Positions 52,425 to 60,881 of a stretch of DNA of 64,000 bases are shown one piece after another. Each line of letters starts with the position of its first letter. Positions within the stretch are counted from its first letter, which is position 1. The position numbers and the translations under genes are program-made. The stretch is from assembly GCA_903909435.1 (NCBI GenBank), contig CAIVVT010000166.1, positions 1-64,000 on the forward strand, in the 5' to 3' direction. This DNA is from an uncultured Acidobacteriia bacterium. Its GTDB lineage: Bacteria; Acidobacteriota; Terriglobia; Bryobacterales; Bryobacteraceae. A model generated the notes under the pieces. The model had not been told where the DNA came from and did no database searches. It saw nothing but the letters and a program-made list of their open reading frames with translations.

Positions 52425-54119
52425 CTACCTATTGGCAGTCCGGTGAGATTTGGGGTGAGCAGCTACGGCGACTTGCAGACCGCGCGAGGCACCCTGAGCG
52501 CGCTGAGCGGATTTCACTGCGACATGCGCAACCGGCTGCCCGCGAGTGCCTGACGACCTGCGCGACCCAGTTGAGCGCGCTGTCTTGCGAACGGGATCGG
52601 GCTTGGGCGCCGCTGGGATCAGGACCAGTTCACCATCGCGCGGTTGCTCAAACCAGAGTGCATTCAAGGAGGGGTTAGCCTCCAGAATCGATGTGGGTTG
52701 AACCCCAAATCGGCGTGCGATCAAGGGAAGATTATCGTTGGGGCCAACTCGATGCAGCCTCCAGGAATCGCGCTTCGAATCAGGAACCGCTTCCAACGCA
52801 TTGAGCACCGAGGCGCCTGTCCCTTTGGGGACACGCACGTCCGCGCCCGAAGGTGCGGCACTCTTGAGGATGGACGGGTTCAAGTCGCGCAGATCCGATA
52901 CAGGAGCGTCAGCCGCGTCCGCCAAAAGCATTAGGCTGGTGGGGGCGGTCAAATGCACCGAATCAAAGGAGAACTCAGGATCCTGGTCAATAGCCGGCAA
53001 GCCATAGGCTGATGGGTCCTTGGCGATAATTGCCATTGCCAGGATGGCCGGAACATAGTTTTTCGTCTCTTTGGGCAGTGCGTTTCGGCGGCAAAGTTCC
53101 CAGAAATCCGCATATCCGGTGCGTTGCACCGCTCGTTCCGGGCAAAGCGGACCGCAGTTATACCCCGCCATAGCAAGATACCAGTCGCCCGTCTTTCGAT
53201 AGAGATCATGCAGATGCCGTGCCGCAGCCCTTGTCGCACGCTCCGGATCGAGGCGATCGTCCTTTTCAGCGCTCGACTCCAACCCGTAGACACTGCCGGT
53301 TTGCCTGATAAACTGCCACATTCCGGCGGCGGACTTGCGCGACAGAGCACGCGGCATGAATCCGGACTCAGCCTGCGCCAAGTGAATTAACTCGACGGGC
53401 AATCCCTCTTCCCTGAAGACCCGCTCGATCATGGGCCTGTACCGCCCGGCCCGTTTCCAGCCGTACATGAAGACTCTCTGCCCACGCGGACTGCTGAAGT
53501 AATTGATGTAGGAGAGGACAGAGTCGTTGACTACAAGCGGCAATTCAGAAGAGGAGGCACGAACGCTCTCCATTACCCTGTCCTTCAACAGTGGATCGAC
53601 CGGGAAGGTCATATCCAGAATCCCGTTCAGCGGTGATTGCGTGAACATCAACCCCTCGGGCGACTCACCCGCGCCGAGGCTCTCGAGATCGTACTTGTGG
53701 ATCTCTCGGATGAACTCTTCAGCGCGACGCTCCAGCGCCGCTCGGTCTGGCAGGTTGTCGGGCAGGTCCATCAGTGCTTCGACGGCTAGGTCGAACTCAT
53801 GGCGGGCCTCGCTCGCCTTCTGACTCGCCAGAAAATCCTTGCCCGACTGGAAATGCTGATCACATTCGATCAACGCGCGTTGGACGCGCGAGTGCGATGC
53901 GGAATTATCTTCGGCCAGAACATCGTTGAGCAGTTTGCCGTGGGCTGGACGGGGCGGAGTGCGGGGACCGGTTCCTTCAGCGGCGTCATCCGCCAGCTCG
54001 TGTTTAGCCGCAGCCGAAGCGGTCGGTTGATCGGCCGGCGCTCCCGCAAAGGGCAAGACCGGCACTGGAAGCAGCAGACAGGAGAGCGCGAGGAATTTGA
54101 TGTTTACTGGCAAAGCCAT
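52425..54119 (-). CDS. mltD: MltD-like lytic transglycosylase with LysM
   Basis: A 564-residue exported murein hydrolase. It has a signal peptide (..LPVPVLPFAGA), a helical N-terminal region and a GH23 SLT domain around residues 235-355. That domain shows the catalytic Glu in HLAQAESGFMPRALSRKSAAGMWQF, then MAGYNCGP and YVPAILAMAIIAK. A linker leads to a LysM repeat (RLHRVGPNDNLPLIARRFGVQPTSILEANP) that binds peptidoglycan, and a basic tail. MltD normally is a lipoprotein, but no lipobox Cys is seen here. It is the second lytic transglycosylase of the window. Confidence 0.9.
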   Translation of the reverse strand: MALPVNIKFLALSCLLLPVPVLPFAGAPADQPTASAAAKHELADDAAEGTGPRTPPRPAHGKLLNDVLAEDNSASHSRVQRALIECDQHFQSGKDFLASQKASEARHEFDLAVEALMDLPDNLPDRAALERRAEEFIREIHKYDLESLGAGESPEGLMFTQSPLNGILDMTFPVDPLLKDRVMESVRASSSELPLVVNDSVLSYINYFSSPRGQRVFMYGWKRAGRYRPMIERVFREEGLPVELIHLAQAESGFMPRALSRKSAAGMWQFIRQTGSVYGLESSAEKDDRLDPERATRAAARHLHDLYRKTGDWYLAMAGYNCGPLCPERAVQRTGYADFWELCRRNALPKETKNYVPAILAMAIIAKDPSAYGLPAIDQDPEFSFDSVHLTAPTSLMLLADAADAPVSDLRDLNPSILKSAAPSGADVRVPKGTGASVLNALEAVPDSKRDSWRLHRVGPNDNLPLIARRFGVQPTSILEANPSLNALWFEQPRDGELVLIPAAPKPDPVRKTARSTGSRRSSGTRGQPVAHVAVKSAQRAQGASRGLQVAVAAHPKSHRTANR

Positions 54120-54332
54120 GTCGTAATACGAATGAAGCTATGATTACACGGCCGCGAACTTTAGACTCTATCCGAATTCGCATACGTGGTCAACCCTGCA
54201 TGCCCCCAGATACACCTGCAATCAGCTTGAGATTCAGCAATTTGCAGCCTGAGAAAAAGACGATGGCGTCGATTGAGTCGAACTCAGACCGAATGCGGGT
54301 CTCGTCCGGCACATCACGCACTGTCCCACAAT

Positions 54333-54644
54333 TCAGTTCAGGTGGTGGGCGGAGACAGGTATTCGCTTCATACAGGTTCCGCAAAGGCTGGCGCGGGGGG
54401 TGCGCAGTGGTTTGTGGCAGAAGGAACATGGAGGGCCGTAGAGTGCCAGTCGGTGATGGTACAGCACCGTGAACTTCGATTCATGCTCACCCGTGATTTG
54501 CCGGTATGCCTCCAGCGCCTGCGTCTGACGGTCGCTGAAGGGCACACCAGACTCGGCGGCGAGAAACGACATCACGAACTGGTACTCCTCCTCCGATAGC
54601 ATCGGAGCCTCCCGACGGCAACGCCAGCAATACTGCACTCGCAT
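54333..54644 (-). CDS. Small zinc-finger-like hypothetical protein
   Basis: About 103 residues from ATG 54644 (MRVQYCWRCRREAPML). Three CxxC pairs, CWRC, CSFC and CGTC, plus a helical middle (LSEEEYQFVMSFLAAESGV, RQTQALEAYRQITGEHES), suggest a metal-binding fold. An in-frame ATG at 54689 would add 15 residues. No family is recognised. It ends in RIPVSAHHLN. It lies between mltD and the EF-G paralogue, upstream of mltD on the same strand. Confidence 0.65.
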   Translation of the reverse strand: MRVQYCWRCRREAPMLSEEEYQFVMSFLAAESGVPFSDRQTQALEAYRQITGEHESKFTVLYHHRLALYGPPCSFCHKPLRTPRASLCGTCMKRIPVSAHHLN

Positions 54645-54720
54645 TTCGCCACCCGCCGCAATCCTATTGAATGTCCAGTCGGAGATCAAGCGAACTGGCC
54701 TGCATTTGTGAGAGCCGCTG

Positions 54721-54758
54721 AAAAAAGAGCCCGGAACCGCACGATGCGGCTCCAGGCT
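54721..54758 (-). terminator. Intrinsic terminator of the EF-G paralogue
   Basis: On the minus strand a 14-bp stem (54745-54758 with 54728-54741) containing two G-U pairs closes around a TCG loop and is followed by CTTTTTT. It lies 30 bp after the stop of the EF-G-like gene, a textbook intrinsic terminator. Confidence 0.9.
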
Positions 54759-54787
54759 GGTTTCAATACGAGGTCTAAGGCCGGGCG

Positions 54788-56884
54788 CTATTCCTCTTCT
54801 TCTTCTTCGCCCGTCATCAGGGCCTTAGCGGCCGCGATGATCTTCTCAGACTGCAGCGCCGGAACGAAATCATAGTGGCTGAATTCCATAGAGAAGGAAG
54901 CGCGCCCTTGCGTCATGGAGGTCAGGTCATTCTGGTAAGTGAGCATTTCAGACATCGGCACCAGGGCGCGAACAATCTGCGTGCCACCCTTGGAGTCCAT
55001 TCCGCTGATGCGACCGCGACGACCGTTCATGTCGCCCATCAGATCGCCCGCGTACTCCACGGGTCCCACGACCTCCACCTTCATGATGGGTTCAAGCAGC
55101 GTCGCCCTGGCTTCTTCCATGGCAAGTTTGAAGGCCTTGCGAGCAGCCATCTTGAAGGACATTTCCGACGAGTCCACGTCGTGGTATTGCCCGTCGTAGA
55201 GCGTGACCTTGAAGTCGACCATGGGGTAGCCGGCCAGGTAGCCCCGCGCTGCGGCCTCGACGAAGCCTTTTTCAACCGCGGGGATGAAATTCTTTGGAAC
55301 GGCACCGCCAAACACGGCATTCACGAACTTGAATCCCTCGCCGCGCTCCAGCGGGTCCACCTTGACCTTGATGTCGCCGAACTGCCCGTGCCCCCCTGTC
55401 TGCTTCTTGTGCCGCCCGTGCACGTCGGCATGTCCTCGGACCGTTTCGCGATATGGGATTTTCGGTGCCCTCAGTTCAACGTCCACGTTGTAACGCTTCT
55501 TCAAACGGCTGACGACGATTTCAACGTGCTGCCCGCCGCTTCCGGCTAGCAGGAAGTCCTTGGTCTGAGGGTCACGGTAGAAGCGTAAGCCCGGATCTTC
55601 TTCAAGAATCCGCTGCAGCGCATTGCCCATGCGGTCTTCGTCGTTGCGGCTCTTGGCACCGATCGCGTAGGCGATCGACGGCTCCTGGGTACCCACTCTC
55701 GGAAATGAAATGGTGTCACCCTTTTCACACAGGGTGTCGCCGGTTAGGACGTCCTTCAATTTGGCAACGATTCCGATGTCACCCGCATGCAATTCGTTCA
55801 CTGGCAGTTGCTGCTTGCCCTGCGGGACGCTGAGATGAGCCAGTCGCTCCACGCTGCCAGAGCGGATGGAGATCAGCGAAGCGTCATTCTTCAGAACGCC
55901 TGAACAGACCTTGAAGAACGAAAGGCGCCCGGCGAAAGGATCGGCGATAGTCTTGAAAACATAAGCCGTCACGTGCTCTTTGTCGGTGATCGGCCGCTCC
56001 ACCACTTCATCGCCTGTCATCGCTTTTAGGGCGGGGTGCTCGGTGGGATTCGGGGCAAACTCAAGCAGGAAGTCCATCACCAGATCCGTGCCGATGTTGC
56101 GGAGCGCAGAGCCGCATAGGATAGGGAAGAGTTTGTCGGCTTTCAGCAACTCATGCAACCCGAGATAGATCTTCTCGGCGGGTAGCGTGCCGGTATCGAA
56201 GAACTCCTCCATCAGGTCGTCACGGCCCTCGGCGATGCTCTCGATCAGTGATTCGTGCAATGCCTTGGCGCTGTCGGCGAGGTCGTCCGGAATAGGAATC
56301 TCGCGACCCTTGCCATCGCCATCGGGCGTATATGTGTACGCCTTCATGTGGACGATGTCCACCACGCCCTTGAATTCCTTCTCAGACCCGATTGGGATAG
56401 CGACAGGAACCGCATGCCGTCCAAAAAACTCCTGGATACTGGCAACACACCTGTCAAAATCGCTGCGCTCGCGGTCCAGTTTGTTTACGAAGAAAGCTCT
56501 CGGAAGATTGAACTCCTCGGCAAATTGCCAGACCCGCTCTGTCTGGACTTCGACGCCGGCGATACCGTCGATCATCACCAATACTGCATCTGCCGCCGCC
56601 ATCGCCATCTTCGTGTCGTACATGAAGAGGTTGAAACCGGGCGTATCCAGCAGATTCAACTTCATCTTCTTCCACTCGGCTGCGGCCAGAGCGGTGGAGA
56701 TGGTGATCTTGCGGGTGATCTCCTCATCGTCATAGTCTGTGGTGGTGTTGCCCTCGTCCACCCGGGTCAGGCGGTTGGTCACGCCGGTGGCATAGAGCAT
56801 GCCTGCCGCCATCGACGTTTTACCGCTATTCCCGTGGCCAACGAGGGCCACGTTTCGGACTTCGGTGCTTTCGTAAACCTTCAC
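54788..56884 (-). CDS. Elongation factor G paralogue (EF-G2 type)
   Basis: 698 residues with all five EF-G domains. The GTPase shows G1 GHGNSGKT (16-23), a switch I ending EITRKITIST, and G3 DTPGF (80-84), with Phe where the catalytic His normally stands. G4 is NKLD (134-137). Domain IV has GGHGQFGDIKVKVDP. Domain V has GPVEYAGDLMGDMNGRRGRISGMD. The chain ends in an acidic run (GEEEEEE). The altered P-loop and G3 agree with the EF-G2/FusA2 group, whose role in translation is less clear than that of FusA. No rps or tuf genes are adjacent. The canonical fusA is likely elsewhere. Confidence 0.93.
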   Translation of the reverse strand: MKVYESTEVRNVALVGHGNSGKTSMAAGMLYATGVTNRLTRVDEGNTTTDYDDEEITRKITISTALAAAEWKKMKLNLLDTPGFNLFMYDTKMAMAAADAVLVMIDGIAGVEVQTERVWQFAEEFNLPRAFFVNKLDRERSDFDRCVASIQEFFGRHAVPVAIPIGSEKEFKGVVDIVHMKAYTYTPDGDGKGREIPIPDDLADSAKALHESLIESIAEGRDDLMEEFFDTGTLPAEKIYLGLHELLKADKLFPILCGSALRNIGTDLVMDFLLEFAPNPTEHPALKAMTGDEVVERPITDKEHVTAYVFKTIADPFAGRLSFFKVCSGVLKNDASLISIRSGSVERLAHLSVPQGKQQLPVNELHAGDIGIVAKLKDVLTGDTLCEKGDTISFPRVGTQEPSIAYAIGAKSRNDEDRMGNALQRILEEDPGLRFYRDPQTKDFLLAGSGGQHVEIVVSRLKKRYNVDVELRAPKIPYRETVRGHADVHGRHKKQTGGHGQFGDIKVKVDPLERGEGFKFVNAVFGGAVPKNFIPAVEKGFVEAAARGYLAGYPMVDFKVTLYDGQYHDVDSSEMSFKMAARKAFKLAMEEARATLLEPIMKVEVVGPVEYAGDLMGDMNGRRGRISGMDSKGGTQIVRALVPMSEMLTYQNDLTSMTQGRASFSMEFSHYDFVPALQSEKIIAAAKALMTGEEEEEE

Positions 56885-57224
56885 GTGTTTCGCTCCCCAG
56901 AATCATCTCGGACGCTTGGAAATCGGACTGAGAAGTCCGCCAAAACATAGAGACTATCACAACGCGATTACAGCCTGAACCTGCCACGGCCAGGCTGGAA
57001 TCCTCGCCTTGGCCCTACGGTTTCTTCTTCGTACTGTCGCGTGTGTACGATCAACCGCCCGGCTCTTCGGCCCTTGAAGCGCCTCGATCAACTAGGTCGA
57101 GATGCGGATCGAGTCGCACCGGCACGCAATCCTTCAACTTCCCGACAATCCAGCCGATAAGTCCAACTGGCAACGTCCGCTGAGCGCATATAGCGCTCCT
57201 GCCGAACCAGGGAGATAGCCTTAA
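56885..57224. other. Intergenic stretch, no gene seen
   Basis: 340 bases between divergent EF-G-like and HEAT-repeat genes. No frame looks coding. GGGAG at 57209-57213 probably serves as the ribosome binding site for the GTG at 57225. No strong palindrome or repeat was noticed. Confidence 0.5.
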
Positions 57225-58442
57225 GTGCTGCCCGCTTCTCACAACCAACCGGCTACGACAGCGCAGGCATTCGCTGGCCTTGTGCCGGCGGATCCCTGCG
57301 AGAATGGCGAAGTGGTTGACGAGCACATGGACCTCGCGGCGATGGAGCGGGCTCTGGCCGGAGTCTTAGACCTGCCCCGACTGACCAACTTGACGCCCGA
57401 GGAGACGCTTCAGTGGCTGGCAGAGCGAAACCCGAGAATGTTCCTGGCTGCCGGGATCAAGCGGCTTGAACGGGCAGGAGAATCTCCGGGTTATCGAAAG
57501 CGGAGTTTGCGCGTTCTGGAAATCCCGGCGTTTCTGGTCGAACTGGTTCGTTCGGAACGCTTCGACAATCAGGGACTCATCGAATTTTGCGCGATGTACG
57601 TCCGCGAAGATCCGCTGCTCGATGTCAAACTCGCTCGTCTTATGCCGGGCCGGCAAGTGGATACCTACCAGTTGGGACCGGCTATAGTCCTCCGGATCTT
57701 GGAGGTCCTGGACCTCATTTCACCGGGGCCGCGACTGCTGATGATCATTGGCCACCTCACGCACTATAAAGACCACCACGTGGCATCCAAGGCGGCCCTG
57801 CTCGTGGGCAGACGCTTGCAAAGTCACGAGTGGATCGAGCGTCACCTCGCGTCGGCTGACGCGCGGATTCGCGCAAATGTCGTCGAAGCGCTCTGGGGGC
57901 GAAAATCGGGCCTGGCGTCACGCACCATTCGCAGGTGCCTGCATGACGAGAATAACCGTGTCCAGGGCAACGCCATAGTCGGGTTGAATCTGCTGAGCGA
58001 TCAACACGCTAACTGGCGCATACGCCATTTGGCCAAGGATGTCCGCCCGACCTATCGTCAAACTGCTGCGTGGGTGATCGGCAAGCTCGGAGACCGCGAA
58101 TTTGTGCCGGTTCTGGAAGAGCTGCTGCTTGACGTTACTCAAGCGGTACGGCGGACGGCGGAGACCGCCATGCAACGATTCCCTCAGCCCACGCCGTCCC
58201 CGGTAATCGCGGAGTACAACCGCAATATCTCGCTCGGGGCGGTACCCGTCGATCCGCAGGCAGCCGATTCTCCGAAGGATGGCGCGGTTGAGGCTCCTGT
58301 GCTTGGTGGCCAGCGCACACCGGGCTCACGGCCAAAGCCAGCCGCGGAAGCGGAGCAAAACCCTGCCCCGACCCCAGAACAGAGCATAGGTGATCCGGCA
58401 TTCACTCTGAGGTTTGACGGCCGCTACGTCACTGGCGGCTGA
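57225..58442 (+). CDS. HEAT-repeat protein
   Basis: 405 residues, no signal peptide. The middle (~170-320) shows alpha-helical HEAT-like repeats: HYKDHHVASKAALLVGRRL, SADARIRANVVEALWGRK, DENNRVQGNAIVGLNLL, RPTYRQTAAWVIGKLGDREFVPVLEELLLDVTQAVRRTAETAM. The C-terminus is Pro/Ala-rich and disordered. Such proteins serve as scaffolds or lyases for phycobilin in other groups. Here no partner is visible. GTG 57225 has a GGGAG site; ATG 57327 is an alternative. The function is unknown. Confidence 0.8.
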   Translation: MLPASHNQPATTAQAFAGLVPADPCENGEVVDEHMDLAAMERALAGVLDLPRLTNLTPEETLQWLAERNPRMFLAAGIKRLERAGESPGYRKRSLRVLEIPAFLVELVRSERFDNQGLIEFCAMYVREDPLLDVKLARLMPGRQVDTYQLGPAIVLRILEVLDLISPGPRLLMIIGHLTHYKDHHVASKAALLVGRRLQSHEWIERHLASADARIRANVVEALWGRKSGLASRTIRRCLHDENNRVQGNAIVGLNLLSDQHANWRIRHLAKDVRPTYRQTAAWVIGKLGDREFVPVLEELLLDVTQAVRRTAETAMQRFPQPTPSPVIAEYNRNISLGAVPVDPQAADSPKDGAVEAPVLGGQRTPGSRPKPAAEAEQNPAPTPEQSIGDPAFTLRFDGRYVTGG

Positions 58443-58458
58443 TAATCGCGGGGCGGAC

Positions 58459-59199
58459 TCAGTCGTTCATTTGAGCTTCAACGTCGACCGGCGGAGCCTC
58501 GATGTACAGGATTCGACGGCAATTCTCGCAGGCCAAAACATCGGGCCCGAGCTTCAAGTCAGCCATGTACTGTGGACGAATCATCATGTTGCAACTGCCA
58601 CAACTGCTATCGACTACCTTCGCCACAACCTTGCCGTCGGGCATCCGCTTGTGGAGTCGCTCGTAGGTCGCTAGCAAGGGCTTCGTGATCGATGCGGCGA
58701 TACTGGCCCGTTCAGCCAGAAATCGAGCAAGGTCCGTCTTGTCGCGGGCGGTCTGAGCCGCCACTTCCTTCTTCCGGGCCTCGACGACACGCTTCTCTTC
58801 CGCCAGCGACACCTCGGCCGCACGGACGTTTTGGGCCAGGGCTTCGGCCGCTTCCATCAGTTGCAGCCCTTGGTCGTCGCACTTGCGGATGGCGGCCTCG
58901 CAGAAATCGATCTCTTTCTGGAAAGCCCGGTATTGCTCGTTGGTCTTCGCCCCGAGCATCTGGTCCTTCAGTTTGGAAATCTTCTGCTGTTGGTCTTTGC
59001 CCTCACCCTCCAATTTCTTCCGGTCGAGTTGGTTGGCAGCGAGCGCGGCCTTATCGACCTCCAACTTCTTTAGATGGCTGCCTAGGGCCTTCTCGATTTC
59101 TGCGATGTGTTTGGGAAGTGAGGCGATTTCTCCTCGGAGGTCGGAGATGGTCCGGTCCACTTCCTGCAGATGCAGGGCCTTTCCCACGTCAGGGTGCAT
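58459..59199 (-). CDS. Coiled-coil C4 zinc-ribbon protein (zf-RING_7/DUF164)
   Basis: 246 residues: a long antiparallel coiled coil (~10-170, for example VDRTISDLRGEIASLPKHIAEIEKAL) and a C-terminal four-Cys ribbon with CGSCNMMIRPQ and CENCRRILY. It belongs to the COG1579 group, known from chlamydial CT398 to bind partners through the coiled coil. Its ATG shares one base with the murJ stop (TAATG), so it is translated together with murJ. The role is unknown. The coupling suggests a connection with envelope assembly, which is inference. Confidence 0.9.
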   Translation of the reverse strand: MHPDVGKALHLQEVDRTISDLRGEIASLPKHIAEIEKALGSHLKKLEVDKAALAANQLDRKKLEGEGKDQQQKISKLKDQMLGAKTNEQYRAFQKEIDFCEAAIRKCDDQGLQLMEAAEALAQNVRAAEVSLAEEKRVVEARKKEVAAQTARDKTDLARFLAERASIAASITKPLLATYERLHKRMPDGKVVAKVVDSSCGSCNMMIRPQYMADLKLGPDVLACENCRRILYIEAPPVDVEAQMND

Positions 59200-60881
59200 T
59201 ACACCCCAAGTTTAGCAGCCAAGGCGGGGAACCGACGCAGAATCGGTTCTCCCAGGGCGCGAGTAGCCATCGTCAACTCTTCCACCCGCAACAGCCGGCA
59301 TAGCGTATAGATGACCGCCGCGCCGGCGGGAACGCCGATGCCTATGTCGCACAGCCGCGCCACGCCGACCCGGGCAAACACGGCGTGGAACCCTCTGCTG
59401 AGCGCCCAAATGGTAACGCCCATCACCACCGAGGCAACGCTGACCTTCCAGACGACCCCCCGCAACCTTCGTCCATACACTCCGCCGATTCGGCCGTGCA
59501 TCAACAAGTACAGCGCCAGAAAAGCGAGGTTCGCTACAAATGCAGTCGCAAGCGCCAATCCCGTCTGGCCCATGCCCCAATGGAACGCGAACAGCCAGCA
59601 CAATCCCACATTGACGGCGATGGAGGCCAGGCTAGTGTACATCGGCGTGCGGGCATCCCCCAACGCGTAAAACGCCGGTCCAAGGATCTTGATCGCCGAA
59701 TAGCCCGCGAGCCCGAGGGCATAGCAGCTCAGGGCGAGTGTCGTCTGGCTGGTGTCGTAAGCTTTGAAATTCGCACCTTCGTAAATCAGCCCGATCATGG
59801 AACGGCCCAACAGGATCAGCCCGACCGACGACGGAACAGTGAGCAGGAACGTCAATCCCAGGCTTCTGGCCAGCGTCTCGCGGAATTCGAAGGTATCACC
59901 AGAAGCTGCGCTCCTCCCGATTGCAGGCAGCGTCGCTGTAGCGATCGCTACGCCAAACAAGCCGAGTGGTAATTGCATAAATCGGAACGCGTATCCCAAC
60001 CAGGCCACTGGTCCATCCAGCCCACGCACGGGGTCGTGGATGGTCGTCGCCAGGATCGTTGTAACCACCACGTTGATTTGGATCGACGCGTTACCGACAA
60101 TTCCCGGCACCATCAGCGCCATAATGCGGCGTAGCCCTTCGTGTTGAAAGTCGAAGGCGAATCTGAAGCGAATGCCGTCCCGCCACAAACTGGGAAGCTG
60201 CCAGGCGAGTTGGAGCGCGCCCCCGAACACGACGCCGATCGCCATGCCATTAATCGGCGACAGCCCAATCCGTGGCCCCAGCCAGAAGCCCAGGATGACG
60301 CCACTCACCACGCTGCCCACGTTGAACATCGTCGAAGAGAAGGCCGGAACCGCAAACTGGTTCAACGCGTTGAGGATCCCCATCGCTTGTGCCGCCAGTG
60401 CAACAAGTAGTAGAAACGGGAACATAATCTGCGTGAGTTGGACGGCCTGTGCGTATTTCTCGGGTGCTGCGTGGAACCAACCGCTGGTTAGAATCCTGAC
60501 GAGCCACGGGCTAAACACCACGCCCAGTGCGCACAATCCGCCGATCCCGAGAATCATGGCGGTGGCTACGAGATTGGCCAGATGTGCCGCTTCTTTCCTG
60601 TCCTTGTTTTGAAGGTATTCGACGAACACCGGAACAAACGCTGCCGAGAGCGCACCCTCGGCAAACAGGTCTCGGGCCAGATTCGGAATGCGGAAGCCGA
60701 TCAGAAACGCGTCGTAGGCGGAACTGGCGCCAAACAGGCGCGCCATGGCGCCTTCGCGCACAAGGCCGCTGACACGTGACGTGAACACGGCGGCGCTTGC
60801 CACGCCGGCGCTTCGGAAGACGTCCTCGGACTGCGACTGAGGCGAGTAAGAAGACACTGTTTTTTGCGTTGCCAGGCTCAC
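59199..60881 (-). CDS. murJ: Lipid II flippase MurJ (MviN)
   Basis: A 560-residue multi-pass (14 TM expected) MOP-superfamily transporter that moves the peptidoglycan precursor lipid II across the membrane. Signature regions are SRVSGLVREGAMARLFGASSAYDAFLIGFRIPNLARDLFAEGALSAAFVPVF, VALAAQAMGILNALNQFAVPAFSSTMFNVG and FMQLPLGLFGVAIATATLP. Start GTG 60881 overlaps the stop of the M20 peptidase gene (GTGA), and its stop overlaps the next ATG. It is part of a three-gene coupled operon. It is essential in most bacteria. Confidence 0.95.
   Translation of the reverse strand: MSLATQKTVSSYSPQSQSEDVFRSAGVASAAVFTSRVSGLVREGAMARLFGASSAYDAFLIGFRIPNLARDLFAEGALSAAFVPVFVEYLQNKDRKEAAHLANLVATAMILGIGGLCALGVVFSPWLVRILTSGWFHAAPEKYAQAVQLTQIMFPFLLLVALAAQAMGILNALNQFAVPAFSSTMFNVGSVVSGVILGFWLGPRIGLSPINGMAIGVVFGGALQLAWQLPSLWRDGIRFRFAFDFQHEGLRRIMALMVPGIVGNASIQINVVVTTILATTIHDPVRGLDGPVAWLGYAFRFMQLPLGLFGVAIATATLPAIGRSAASGDTFEFRETLARSLGLTFLLTVPSSVGLILLGRSMIGLIYEGANFKAYDTSQTTLALSCYALGLAGYSAIKILGPAFYALGDARTPMYTSLASIAVNVGLCWLFAFHWGMGQTGLALATAFVANLAFLALYLLMHGRIGGVYGRRLRGVVWKVSVASVVMGVTIWALSRGFHAVFARVGVARLCDIGIGVPAGAAVIYTLCRLLRVEELTMATRALGEPILRRFPALAAKLGV

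Noticed and set aside
57051-57326. 91-codon minus-strand frame upstream of the HEAT-repeat gene
   Set aside because: It covers the HEAT gene's start and ribosome binding site in antisense and shows no conserved feature.
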